In this document: positions 1-6,419 of the stretch, piece after piece
Position numbering within the stretch: the first letter of the stretch is position 1
Layout: the number at the start of each line of letters is the position of its first letter
Translations under genes and position numbers: made by a program
Source: Acetobacteraceae bacterium
GTDB taxonomy: Bacteria; Pseudomonadota; Alphaproteobacteria; Acetobacterales; Acetobacteraceae
Direction of reading: 5' to 3'
Length of the DNA stretch: 11,610 nt
Assembly: GCA_027323595.1 (NCBI GenBank)
Contig: DAHWBL010000347.1
Span: 1 to 11,610 of the forward strand
Notes under the pieces: generated by a model
Database searches by the model: none
Told to the model about the DNA's origin: nothing
The model's input: the letters and a program-made list of their open reading frames with translations, nothing else

Positions 1-826
1 CGATGATGCCAAGCCCCGCCGCGCGGGCGGCGTGGGCCGCGACGGCGCTGACCGGGAATTCGGCGATGCTGACGCCGTGGCGCGCATTGTCGGCGATCTC
101 GGCCTCGGTGCGGTCGTCATGGCTCGCGATCGGAACCGACCGCCCGGCGAGCCGCGCGAGCAGGCCGGCGCGGTTGGGCTCGCGCAGCCGGTCGCGCTGG
201 TCGCGGAGCGCGACGATCTGCGCCTCCAGCTCGGCATCGGTGGTGCATTGCGGGCGGCGGACGCGGCGGAACAGGTCCAGATCGGCATATTGGCCAAAGC
301 CCGGGGTGTGATCCATCAGGCTGACCATGCCGAGCAGGCTGTTGTCGGCGTAGCGGTCGAGCTGGTCCAGCAGGCAGGGGGCCGGCAGTTCGCAGCGCAG
401 ATGCAGCCGGTGGTCGGATTTGAGGATGGCCGTCTCGCCGGGGCCGACCGCGAGGCCGGCGAGGTCGGCGACGGCGTTGTCGCAGGTCTCGGCCCGGCCG
501 CGCTCGAAGCCGATATCGCCCACGCACAGCGCGTCGAACACGGTGGTGATGCCGGCGGCGGCACAATGGGCGTCATGCGCGAGCAGCGCGCTCAGCGACG
601 GCCAGCGGGCGTTGGAACGCGGCTGGACCTGGCGCTCCAGATTGTCGGTGTGCAGATCGATCAGCCCGGGGAGGATGAAATCGCCTTCGCAATCGATCGC
701 GCCGGGCAGGTGCGAGAGGGCCGGGTCGATCGCCTCGATGCGTCCGTCGCGGACCGACAGGCTGGCGTGAAGCACGGCGTCGGGCAGCACCAGATGGGCG
801 TTGGTCAGCAGGGTCTGCGTCGGCAT
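1..826 (-). CDS. phnM: PhnM, alpha-D-ribose 1-methylphosphonate 5-triphosphate diphosphatase (5' part, runs off the window)
   Basis: This is a metal-dependent amidohydrolase of the carbon-phosphorus lyase pathway. The family removes pyrophosphate from the ribose-triphosphate phosphonate intermediate, giving the 5-monophosphate that PhnJ cleaves; it acts in the cytoplasm. I translated 275 codons of an open frame that is still open at base 1; the family is usually about 380 residues, so roughly the last 100 are outside. Diagnostic PhnM motifs are visible: 'LPGLIDLHTDNLERQ' (residues 52-66, metal-binding H59 with D61), 'ILKSDHRLHLRCE' (134-146), 'MDHTPGFGQY' (171-180) and 'SHDDRT' (235-240). The ATG at 826 is chosen because 'MPTQTLLTNAHLVL' is how the family begins; an in-frame ATG at 856 would add ten low-complexity residues. 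No strong Shine-Dalgarno is visible. It is divergent from lepB. Other phn genes, if present, must lie to the left. The family call is firm; activity in this host is inferred. Confidence 0.93.
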   Translation of the reverse strand, partial: MPTQTLLTNAHLVLPDAVLHASLSVRDGRIEAIDPALSHLPGAIDCEGDFILPGLIDLHTDNLERQVQPRSNARWPSLSALLAHDAHCAAAGITTVFDALCVGDIGFERGRAETCDNAVADLAGLAVGPGETAILKSDHRLHLRCELPAPCLLDQLDRYADNSLLGMVSLMDHTPGFGQYADLDLFRRVRRPQCTTDAELEAQIVALRDQRDRLREPNRAGLLARLAGRSVPIASHDDRTEAEIADNARHGVSIAEFPVSAVAAHAARAAGLGII

Positions 827-854
827 GGCGGGTCCGGATGTCGGCGGGGCGGGC

Positions 855-883
855 ATTGGCCGATGCGCGCGGGGCGGAGTCAA
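855..883 (-). promoter_or_regulatory. Possible phnM promoter
   Basis: On the minus strand a TTGACT -35 box (883-878) is followed after 17 bases by GCCAAT (860-855), which matches three of six -10 positions. It would place transcription only some 25 bases before the phnM ATG at 826. The -35 is good and the -10 poor, so this is a candidate only. Confidence 0.3.
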
Positions 884-903
884 CAGGTGCGCGCGGTCTG
901 TTG
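881..903. repeat. Inverted repeat CAACAG-N11-CTGTTG in the phnM/lepB divergent spacer
   Basis: The arms CAACAG (881-886) and CTGTTG (898-903) are perfect complements around an 11-base spacer rich in GC. The left arm extends outward as AGTCAACAG; the right arm carries the matching TTGACT at 906-911 after two extra bases. The repeat therefore lies between two outward-facing -35 boxes, a usual place for an operator controlling divergent genes. A regulator is not identified, and part of the symmetry simply arises from the two TTGAC boxes facing away from each other. Confidence 0.4.
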
Positions 904-905
904 CC

Positions 906-934
906 TTGACTTGGCCGGGGGGCTCCGCAAGAAC
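906..934 (+). promoter_or_regulatory. lepB: Possible promoter of the lepB-rnc-era-recO operon
   Basis: CTTGACT (905-911) is a good match to the CTTGAC form of the -35 box common in alphaproteobacteria. A 17-base spacer leads to AAGAAC (929-934), a weak -10 with three of six matches. The predicted start would be about 35 bases before the lepB ATG at 975. It is the only reasonable sigma-70-like site I see in the spacer on this strand. Confidence 0.4.
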
Positions 935-974
935 CGCGCACCACCACGCGAACCCCGAGAAAGAGCATTGTCCC

Positions 975-1727
975 ATGAGCACGTCGCCTGTCGCCAAGCG
1001 CAAATCCGGCGGTCTGCTCGATAACGCCAAGACCATCATCTATGCCGGGCTGATCGCCATCGGCATCCGCACCTTCCTGCTCGAACCGTTCAACATCCCG
1101 TCGGGCAGCATGGAGCCCACCCTGCTGGTCGGCGATTTCCTGTTCGTGTCGAAATACAGCTACGGCTATTCGCGCTATTCCTTCCCGTTCGGCCCGCCCT
1201 TGTTCCATGGCCGCATCCCCGACTGGGGCCCCGCGCGCGGCGATGTGGCGGTGTTCAAGCTGCCGCGTGACGGCTCGACCGACTATATCAAGCGCATCAT
1301 CGGCCTGCCCGGCGACCGCATCCAGATGCGCGCCGGCGTGCTGTTCATCAACGGGGTGGAGGCGCCGCGCGCGCCCGCCGGCACCTACAACACCGAGATC
1401 GGCAATGTGCCGTTGGTGCTGCGCCGCTATATCGAGACCCTGCCCAACGGCGTGAAGCATGAGATCGCCAAGGCCGACGATACGAGCTGGGCCAACAACA
1501 CCCCCGAATTCCACGTGCCCGACGGCTATCTGTTCGCCATGGGCGATAATCGTGATGACAGCCTGGACAGCCGCTATCAGGATCAGGTCGGCTTCGTGCC
1601 GATCGAGAATCTGGTCGGGCGGGCGGAGTTCATCTTTTTCTCCATCGATGAGACATCGCCGTTGTGGGAATTCTGGCAATGGCCGTTCGAGATCCGCTGG
1701 AGCCGGCTGATGCGGCCGATCAGGTGA
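975..1727 (+). CDS. lepB: Signal peptidase I (LepB)
   Basis: Type I leader peptidase, 250 residues, which cleaves signal peptides from proteins crossing the inner membrane by Sec or Tat. A single N-terminal membrane anchor (about residues 19-36) precedes the periplasmic catalytic domain. The nucleophile lies in 'IPSGSMEPTL' (S45) and the general-base lysine in 'YIKRIIGLPGDR' (K106); the conserved 'GDNRDDSLDSR' box and the following 'VGFVPIENLVGRA' segment are also present, so the Ser/Lys dyad is intact. The start at 975 gives the basic 'AKRKS' cytoplasmic tail and follows a purine-rich GAGAAAGAG stretch (about 957-965); the open frame extends upstream to a TTG at 801, but that part has no family character. 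It is the first gene of the rightward operon, and its TGA overlaps the rnc start. The family assignment is secure. Confidence 0.97.
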   Translation: MSTSPVAKRKSGGLLDNAKTIIYAGLIAIGIRTFLLEPFNIPSGSMEPTLLVGDFLFVSKYSYGYSRYSFPFGPPLFHGRIPDWGPARGDVAVFKLPRDGSTDYIKRIIGLPGDRIQMRAGVLFINGVEAPRAPAGTYNTEIGNVPLVLRRYIETLPNGVKHEIAKADDTSWANNTPEFHVPDGYLFAMGDNRDDSLDSRYQDQVGFVPIENLVGRAEFIFFSIDETSPLWEFWQWPFEIRWSRLMRPIR

Positions 1728-2425
1728 CCGGCGCCGAACAGGCGGGGCTCGCGGCGGCGGCCGGGCGGCTGGGGCACCGGTTCGCGACCCCGAGCCTGCT
1801 GGCCGAGGCGCTGACCCATCGCTCGGCGGCGGCGGCGCGCGGCGGCCTGCGTGGCGCGGGGTCCAACGAACGGCTGGAATTCATCGGCGACCGGGTGCTG
1901 GGGCTGCTGATCGCCGAGTGGCTCGCCGAACGCTTCCCGCACGAGCAGGAGGGCGCGCTGGGCCGCCGGCTCGCCGATCTGGTGGCCCAGCCCGCGCTTG
2001 CCGCCATTGCCGCCGAAATAGGGATCGAGGCGATGCTGTCGGCGGCTCCGGGCGAGGTGCGCGCGGGGGTGAAGCGTCAGGCCACCGTGCTGGCGGACGC
2101 GATGGAGGCGGTGATCGGGGCGATCTATCTGGATGGCGGGCTTGCGCCCGCGCGCGATTTCGTCCGCCACGCCTGGGCCGGCGTGCTGGACCGGCAGGTG
2201 CAGCCGCCCAAGGACGCCAAGACGACATTGCAGGAATGGGCGCTGGCGCGCGCGCCGGCACTGCCGCACTATGAGGTGACGGCGCGCAGCGGGCCGCCGC
2301 ATGCGCCGGTTTTCACCATCACGGTCAGCGTCGGCGAGCAGGCGGCCAGCGGCACCGCGGGGTCCAAGCGGGCCGCTGAGCAGGCCGCGGCCGGCGCGCT
2401 GCTGGCACTTCTGGGGGCATCATGA
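1724..2425 (+). CDS. rnc: Ribonuclease III
   Basis: Double-strand-specific endoribonuclease that processes rRNA precursors and structured mRNAs in the cytoplasm; 233 residues, close to the 226 of E. coli. The endonuclease domain carries the signature 'NERLEFIGDRVL' (residues 48-59). The acidic active-site set is complete at the family's spacing: E49, E52, D56, E76, D125 and E128, the last two in 'DAMEAVIGAIYLDGG'. A C-terminal double-stranded-RNA-binding domain starts near 'DAKTTLQEWA' and ends with 'SKRAAEQAAAGALL'. I chose GTG 1724 because it gives the usual RNase III N-terminus ('LAAAAGRLGHRF') and a GTGA overlap with the lepB stop, suggesting coupling. Alternatives are ATG 1679 (15 residues longer) and GTG 1664; no strong Shine-Dalgarno decides the matter. 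The 3' end overlaps era by ATGA. Confidence 0.95.
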   Translation: MTGAEQAGLAAAAGRLGHRFATPSLLAEALTHRSAAAARGGLRGAGSNERLEFIGDRVLGLLIAEWLAERFPHEQEGALGRRLADLVAQPALAAIAAEIGIEAMLSAAPGEVRAGVKRQATVLADAMEAVIGAIYLDGGLAPARDFVRHAWAGVLDRQVQPPKDAKTTLQEWALARAPALPHYEVTARSGPPHAPVFTITVSVGEQAASGTAGSKRAAEQAAAGALLALLGAS

Positions 2426-3336
2426 CCGGACCGACACGCTGCGGCTTCGCCGCCATCCTGGGGGCACCCAACGCCGGCAAATCGACGCTGCTGAACCGCT
2501 TCGCCGGCACCAAGCTGTCGATCGTCACGCCGAAGGCGCAGACCACGCGGTTTCGCGTGCTGGGCATCGTCATGCGCGAGCTGGCCGACGGCGGCAGCGC
2601 GCAGATATTGCTGGTGGACACGCCGGGCATCTTCAAGCCGCGCCGGCGGCTGGATCGGGCCATGGTCGCCGCCGCCTGGAACGGTGGCGGTGATGCCGAC
2701 ATCGTTCTGTTCGTCGTCGATGCCAAGACCGGCATCACCCAAGGCGTGCGCACCATCGCCGAGGAGCTGGCGCGGCGCGGCGGCGTGCTGTGGCTGGTGC
2801 TGAACAAATCCGATCTGGTGGCGCCCGCGGCGCTGCTGCCGCTGATCGACGGGCTCAACCGGCTCGTGCCGTTCGTCGAGACCTTCATGGTGAGCGCGGT
2901 CACCGGCGAGGGGGTGGAGGAACTGCTTGGCCGGGTGGCGGCCGCCCTGCCGGAGGGGCCGCTGCTGTATCCGCCCGACGACCTGACCGATCTGCCGGAC
3001 CGGCTGCTCGCCGCCGAGCTGGTGCGCGAGCAGGTGTTCCTGCGGGTGCGCCAGGAGGTGCCCTATGGCGTCACCGCCGAAACCGAGAACTGGCAGGAGC
3101 GGGCGGACGGGTCGGTGCGGGTGGATGTCACCATCTATGTCGCGCGGTCCGGACAGAAATCAATCCTGATCGGCGCCGGCGGGCAGATGGTGCGCGCGAT
3201 CGGGGCGGCCGCGCGCACCCAGCTCGCCAGCCTGATCGGCCGGCCGGTGCATCTGTTCATCAACGTCAAGGACCGGCCCGGCTGGGACGAGGAGACCGCG
3301 CGGTTGCGCGCGCTGGGGCTGGAGGAGGACCGCTGA
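2422..3336 (+). CDS. era: GTPase Era
   Basis: Ras-like GTPase with a KH domain that binds the 3' end of 16S rRNA and helps 30S subunit maturation; cytoplasmic, partly membrane-associated. It has 304 residues, the normal length. GTPase motifs in order: G1 'GAPNAGKS' (14-21), G2 region 'KAQTTRFRV' (38-46), G3 'DTPG' (66-69), G4 'NKSD' (128-131), G5 'SA' (158-159). The C-terminal KH domain contains 'GAGGQMVRAIG' (251-261), the GxxG RNA-binding loop, and the family's 'VHLFINVKDRPGW' strand. Its ATG overlaps the rnc stop (ATGA), with a GGGGG stretch four bases before it serving as ribosome binding site. RNase III and Era both act in rRNA maturation, which explains the frequent rnc-era pairing. The call is secure. 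Confidence 0.97.
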   Translation: MTGPTRCGFAAILGAPNAGKSTLLNRFAGTKLSIVTPKAQTTRFRVLGIVMRELADGGSAQILLVDTPGIFKPRRRLDRAMVAAAWNGGGDADIVLFVVDAKTGITQGVRTIAEELARRGGVLWLVLNKSDLVAPAALLPLIDGLNRLVPFVETFMVSAVTGEGVEELLGRVAAALPEGPLLYPPDDLTDLPDRLLAAELVREQVFLRVRQEVPYGVTAETENWQERADGSVRVDVTIYVARSGQKSILIGAGGQMVRAIGAAARTQLASLIGRPVHLFINVKDRPGWDEETARLRALGLEEDR

Positions 3337-3340
3337 GGCC

Positions 3341-4075
3341 ATGGAATGGGAGTCGCCGTCGGTGGTGCTGGCGGCGCGGCCCTGGGGAAGTGGCGACGCG
3401 GTGGTCAGCCTGTTGGCCCAGGACCAGGGGCTTTGGCGCGGGCTGGTGAAGGGCGGTGCCGGGCGGGCGCAGGCATCGACCTGGCAGCCCGGCAATCTGG
3501 TGGCCGCGCGCTGGACCGCCCGGCTCAGCGACCAGCTCGGCAATCTGGGCGGCGAGCTGGTGCATCACGCCGCCGCGGTGGTGATGGACGACCCGCTGGC
3601 GATCGATATCCTGGCGTCGGCCTGTGCGCTGGCCGAGACCGCGCTGGTCGAGCGTGAGCCCGAGCCGGAGCTGTTCGCCGGTCTCGCGCGGCTGATGGTG
3701 GAATTGCCGGCCGGCGCGCCGGTGCTGGCCGGGCTGGTGCGGTTCGAGCTGGCGCTGCTGTCCCGGCTCGGATTCGGGCTTGATCTGTCCGCCTGCGTGC
3801 TGAGCGGCTCGAACTCGGGCCTGGCCTATGTCTCGCCGCGCACCGGCCGCGCGGTCACCGCGGCGGCGGCTGGTGACTGGGCCGACCGGCTGCTGGTGTT
3901 GCCGCGATTCGTGCTCGATGACGGCGAGGGCGACCCGGCCGGCTGGCGCGACGGGCTGCGGCTCAGCGGGCATTTCCTGGCGCGCGACCTGTTCGGCCAG
4001 ACCAATCGGGGGCTGCCGCCGGCGCGCGAGCGGCTGGTGCGCCGGGTCGAGGCGATGCTCGATCACCCAACCTGA
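3341..4075 (+). CDS. recO: DNA repair protein RecO
   Basis: Recombination mediator of the RecFOR pathway: it anneals complementary single strands and, with RecR, loads RecA on SSB-coated DNA. 244 residues. An N-terminal OB-fold (about 1-75) begins 'MEWESPSVVLAARPWGSGDAVV', as usual for RecO, followed by the helical domain. The segment 'FGLDLSACVLSGSNSGLAYVSPRTGRAV' region (about 145-172) corresponds to the zinc-ribbon position. Only C152 lies there and C95 elsewhere, so the four-cysteine site of some RecO proteins is absent. It starts four bases after the era stop; a GGAGGAGG at 3321-3328, inside the end of era, can act as ribosome binding site, though its 12-base spacing is long. It is the last gene of the operon and its TGA abuts the stop of the convergent kinase gene. 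Similarity is lower than for its neighbours, but position and motifs agree. Confidence 0.93.
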   Translation: MEWESPSVVLAARPWGSGDAVVSLLAQDQGLWRGLVKGGAGRAQASTWQPGNLVAARWTARLSDQLGNLGGELVHHAAAVVMDDPLAIDILASACALAETALVEREPEPELFAGLARLMVELPAGAPVLAGLVRFELALLSRLGFGLDLSACVLSGSNSGLAYVSPRTGRAVTAAAAGDWADRLLVLPRFVLDDGEGDPAGWRDGLRLSGHFLARDLFGQTNRGLPPARERLVRRVEAMLDHPT

Positions 4076-6280
4076 TTATTGGGCTGCCGGCACCGGCTGG
4101 AGCGCATCGGCCAGGATGCGGGCGAGCTGCGGCGCGCGGAACGGCTTGGTGAGGATGAAGCGTTCGCGGTCGAGCGGGGCGGGATCGGCGAAGCCGGTCA
4201 TGAAGATGATCGGCAGGTCGGGCAGATGGGCGCGGATTTCGGCGGCGGCGTCCGCGCCGTTCATGCCGGGCATGGCGAAATCGATCAGCAGCGCGTCGGG
4301 CGGCGGGCCGGCGAGGACGAGGCGGATCGCGCTCGCGGCGTCGCTGAGCAGCTCGTAGCGGCAGCCGATGGTGGCCAGCACGCTGGTCACGGTCTCACCG
4401 ACCAGCGGGTCGTCATCGACCACCAGGATGAAGCGGTCCTTGGTCTCGGCGGTGGGGGTGACGATCGCTGGCGTGTCGGCGACGCGGGGCACCTCGCGGC
4501 TGGAGCGCGGCAGATAGACCAGCACCGAGGTTCCTTCGCCCGGCGCGGTGTCGATCGTCACCCCGCCGCCGGATTGTCGGGCGACGCCGTAGACCTGCGA
4601 CAGACCCAGGCCGGTGCCTTTGCCTTGCGGCTTGGTGGTGAAGAACGGATCGAACGCACGGGCGACGACCTCGGCGGGCATGCCGGTGCCGCTGTCACGC
4701 ACCGCCAGACAGATATAGTCGCCATCGGCCAGCTCGGCGGCCTCGGCGGTGAGGCTCGGGCTGCCGGCGGGGACGTTGAAGGTCTCGATCAGCAGCCGGC
4801 CGCCATCGGGCATCGCGTCGCGGGCGTTGATCGCGAGGTTGAGCACCATGTTCTCGACCTGCACCGGGTCGGCATAGGCCGGCCACAGAGTGTCGCCCAG
4901 GCGCAGTTCCAGGGTCACGTGCGCGCCGACCGAGCTGACCAGCAGGTCGCGCATGCCGCCGAGCACGGATTGCAGCGCGATCGGCTGTGGCTGGAGAATC
5001 TGCTGGCGCGAGAAGGCGAGCAACTGGCGGGTGAGGCTGGCGGCGCGCTCCGATGCCTGGCGGACCAGTTGCAGGGCGCGCGATTCGCCGCTGGGCGGGC
5101 GCAGCGCGTCCAGATTGACGATGATCGAGGTCAGCAGATTGTTGAAATCATGCGCAAGGCCCGCGGTGAGCTGCCCGACCGCCTCCATTTTCTGCGACTG
5201 GCGCAGCTGCGCCTCGGCGACCTCGCGCCCGCGGATCGCGTCCTCGCGGGCGATCAACGCCGCGCGCATGGCCTCGTAGGCGCCGAACTGGCGCATCAGC
5301 AGCCAGGTGAGCACGCAGATCAGCACCGCGCAGCCGACGCCGGCGGTGCCGATGGTGATCGCGTCCTGATGCCAGCCGGCCAGGGCCGCGGATTCAGCCA
5401 GCGTGACCGAGACGATCACCGGGTAGCCGATGGGCATCATGGTGGCGACCATGCGCGGCTCGCCGTAGCCATGCGGGGTGGTGAACAAGGTGGGAATGCC
5501 GCGGCGGATGCTGCCCAGCAGGGATGGCGGGATCTGGGTCGCCTCGTGGTTTTCGGGCGGCGGCGGCGGCGAGCGCACCAGCATCTGCCCATCCGCGCGC
5601 CACAGGCTGATGGCCAGCGAGTTGTTGCTGCGGATCGAATTATACAGCGCGGAGAAATATTCGAGCTGGATGGCGCCGAGCACCAGCCCGACGAAGCGCC
5701 CGTCCGGGCCGCTGAGGCGGCGGGCGAGATAGATCGTCTCGGTGCCGGAGCCGCGATTGGACACGCGCATGCTGACGAACGAGCGCTGGGTCGAGTCGCC
5801 GCCTTGCAGCGCCTTGAAATAATCCCGGTCGGACACGTTGATCGCCGGCACCGGGTAGTAGCGCGAGAAATTCACCACCTGGCCGGTGCTGGAGATCAGC
5901 GACAGCGCATCGAGCTGCGGCACGCCGGCGATCTTGCCGGCCAGTGCCAGATGGGCGGCGTAGCTGGATTTTTCGCGCACCAGCGCCTCTGGCGTGTCGA
6001 TGCCCTCGGCCTGGAGTTCGGTGGCGACATTGTCGAGCACCAGATCGACGCCCTGCATGGCGCGCGCGGTCTGTTCGGCGAGCAGGAAATCGAAGCGGCG
6101 GATTTCGTCGCGCGCGCTTTCGAGCGATCGTTCGCGCACCTGCAACAAAATGAAGGCGGTCAGTGCCAGGATGACCATGGCCAGGATCGCGCCGCCGAGC
6201 ATGGCCCAGTGCGCCGGCCGGGCGCGCCAGGCGTCACCCGAACCGGTGGTGGTCGGCACGCCCGCGGTGGCAGGTTGCAT
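4076..6280 (-). CDS. Hybrid sensor histidine kinase with dCache-like periplasmic sensor and C-terminal receiver domain
   Basis: Membrane two-component kinase, 734 residues. Domains in order: TM1 about 25-48; periplasmic sensor about 50-305 of double-Cache type, with the 'VSDRDYFKAL' motif (149-158); TM2 about 307-329; a linker with coiled-coil character (335-365); HisKA with phosphorylated H377 in 'GLAHDFNNLL'; HATPase_c with N-box 'NLAINARDAMP' (N485), G1 'DSGTGMP' (529-535), F-box 'FDPFFTTK' (543-550) and G2 'GKGTGLGLS' (553-561); then a receiver domain with acidic pocket 'VDDD' (621-624), phospho-acceptor D667 in 'LIDFAMPGMNG', T695 and K712. All key residues are present. ATG 6280 is used; GTG 6292 is an alternative that sits 11 bases after a good AGGAG. 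The signal sensed and the downstream partner cannot be told. It follows the RND efflux genes on the same strand after 139 bp. No response-regulator gene adjoins it, so phosphate probably passes to a protein encoded elsewhere. Confidence 0.92.
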   Translation of the reverse strand: MQPATAGVPTTTGSGDAWRARPAHWAMLGGAILAMVILALTAFILLQVRERSLESARDEIRRFDFLLAEQTARAMQGVDLVLDNVATELQAEGIDTPEALVREKSSYAAHLALAGKIAGVPQLDALSLISSTGQVVNFSRYYPVPAINVSDRDYFKALQGGDSTQRSFVSMRVSNRGSGTETIYLARRLSGPDGRFVGLVLGAIQLEYFSALYNSIRSNNSLAISLWRADGQMLVRSPPPPPENHEATQIPPSLLGSIRRGIPTLFTTPHGYGEPRMVATMMPIGYPVIVSVTLAESAALAGWHQDAITIGTAGVGCAVLICVLTWLLMRQFGAYEAMRAALIAREDAIRGREVAEAQLRQSQKMEAVGQLTAGLAHDFNNLLTSIIVNLDALRPPSGESRALQLVRQASERAASLTRQLLAFSRQQILQPQPIALQSVLGGMRDLLVSSVGAHVTLELRLGDTLWPAYADPVQVENMVLNLAINARDAMPDGGRLLIETFNVPAGSPSLTAEAAELADGDYICLAVRDSGTGMPAEVVARAFDPFFTTKPQGKGTGLGLSQVYGVARQSGGGVTIDTAPGEGTSVLVYLPRSSREVPRVADTPAIVTPTAETKDRFILVVDDDPLVGETVTSVLATIGCRYELLSDAASAIRLVLAGPPPDALLIDFAMPGMNGADAAAEIRAHLPDLPIIFMTGFADPAPLDRERFILTKPFRAPQLARILADALQPVPAAQ

Positions 6281-6303
6281 GGTGTCCAGCACCGAAAGGG
6301 TCA

Positions 6304-6308
6304 CTCCT
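6304..6308 (-). promoter_or_regulatory. Shine-Dalgarno AGGAG upstream of the kinase gene
   Basis: AGGAG (6308 to 6304, minus strand) is the only strong ribosome-binding sequence before the kinase. It is 11 bases from GTG 6292 but 23 from ATG 6280, so it favours the GTG start, which would add four residues ('MLDT'). It also touches a GTG at 6304, too close to be used. Confidence 0.4.
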
Positions 6309-6314
6309 GAGGCC

Positions 6315-6328
6315 GGACCGGAAGGTCC
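6315..6328 (-). repeat. Short hairpin in the kinase leader (GGACC-TTCC-GGTCC)
   Basis: A perfect 5-bp stem closed by a 4-base loop, six bases before the AGGAG Shine-Dalgarno. A TAGGAT sequence (6341 to 6336) matching four of six -10 positions lies just upstream, so the hairpin could form at the very 5' end of the transcript. No good -35 accompanies it. Function is not known; it could stabilise the mRNA end or affect ribosome access. Confidence 0.3.
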
Positions 6329-6396
6329 ACAGCGAATCCTATCAGAAGAATCCAGCCGGATCAGCCAAAAAATATATCCGCTTGCATGGTGGAATT

Positions 6397-6416
6397 GCCG
6401 GCGCCCGGACCCCGGC
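6397..6416 (-). terminator. GC hairpin after the RND permease stop; weak terminator candidate
   Basis: GCCGG (minus strand, 6416-6412) pairs with CCGGC (6401-6397) over a 10-base loop, three bases after the permease stop. No U-run follows directly; the nearest, a run of six T on the minus strand (6372 to 6367), is about 25 bases further on. It is not a canonical intrinsic terminator, and transcription may continue into the kinase gene. Confidence 0.2.
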
Positions 6417-6419
6417 CGG

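Noticed and set aside
32..1024. A 330-codon plus-strand frame at the left edge
   Set aside because: It overlaps phnM, whose motifs are unmistakable on the other strand, and runs into lepB in another frame.
573..1679. A 368-codon minus-strand frame opposite lepB and the phnM start
   Set aside because: No family motif, and it conflicts with lepB and the PhnM frame, both well supported.
4079..6310. A 743-codon open frame on the plus strand opposite the kinase gene
   Set aside because: Its composition is low-complexity (Gly, Arg, Ala, Asp, His, Gln rich) with no family motif, while the opposite strand encodes a complete kinase. Long antisense frames are expected where GC is this high.
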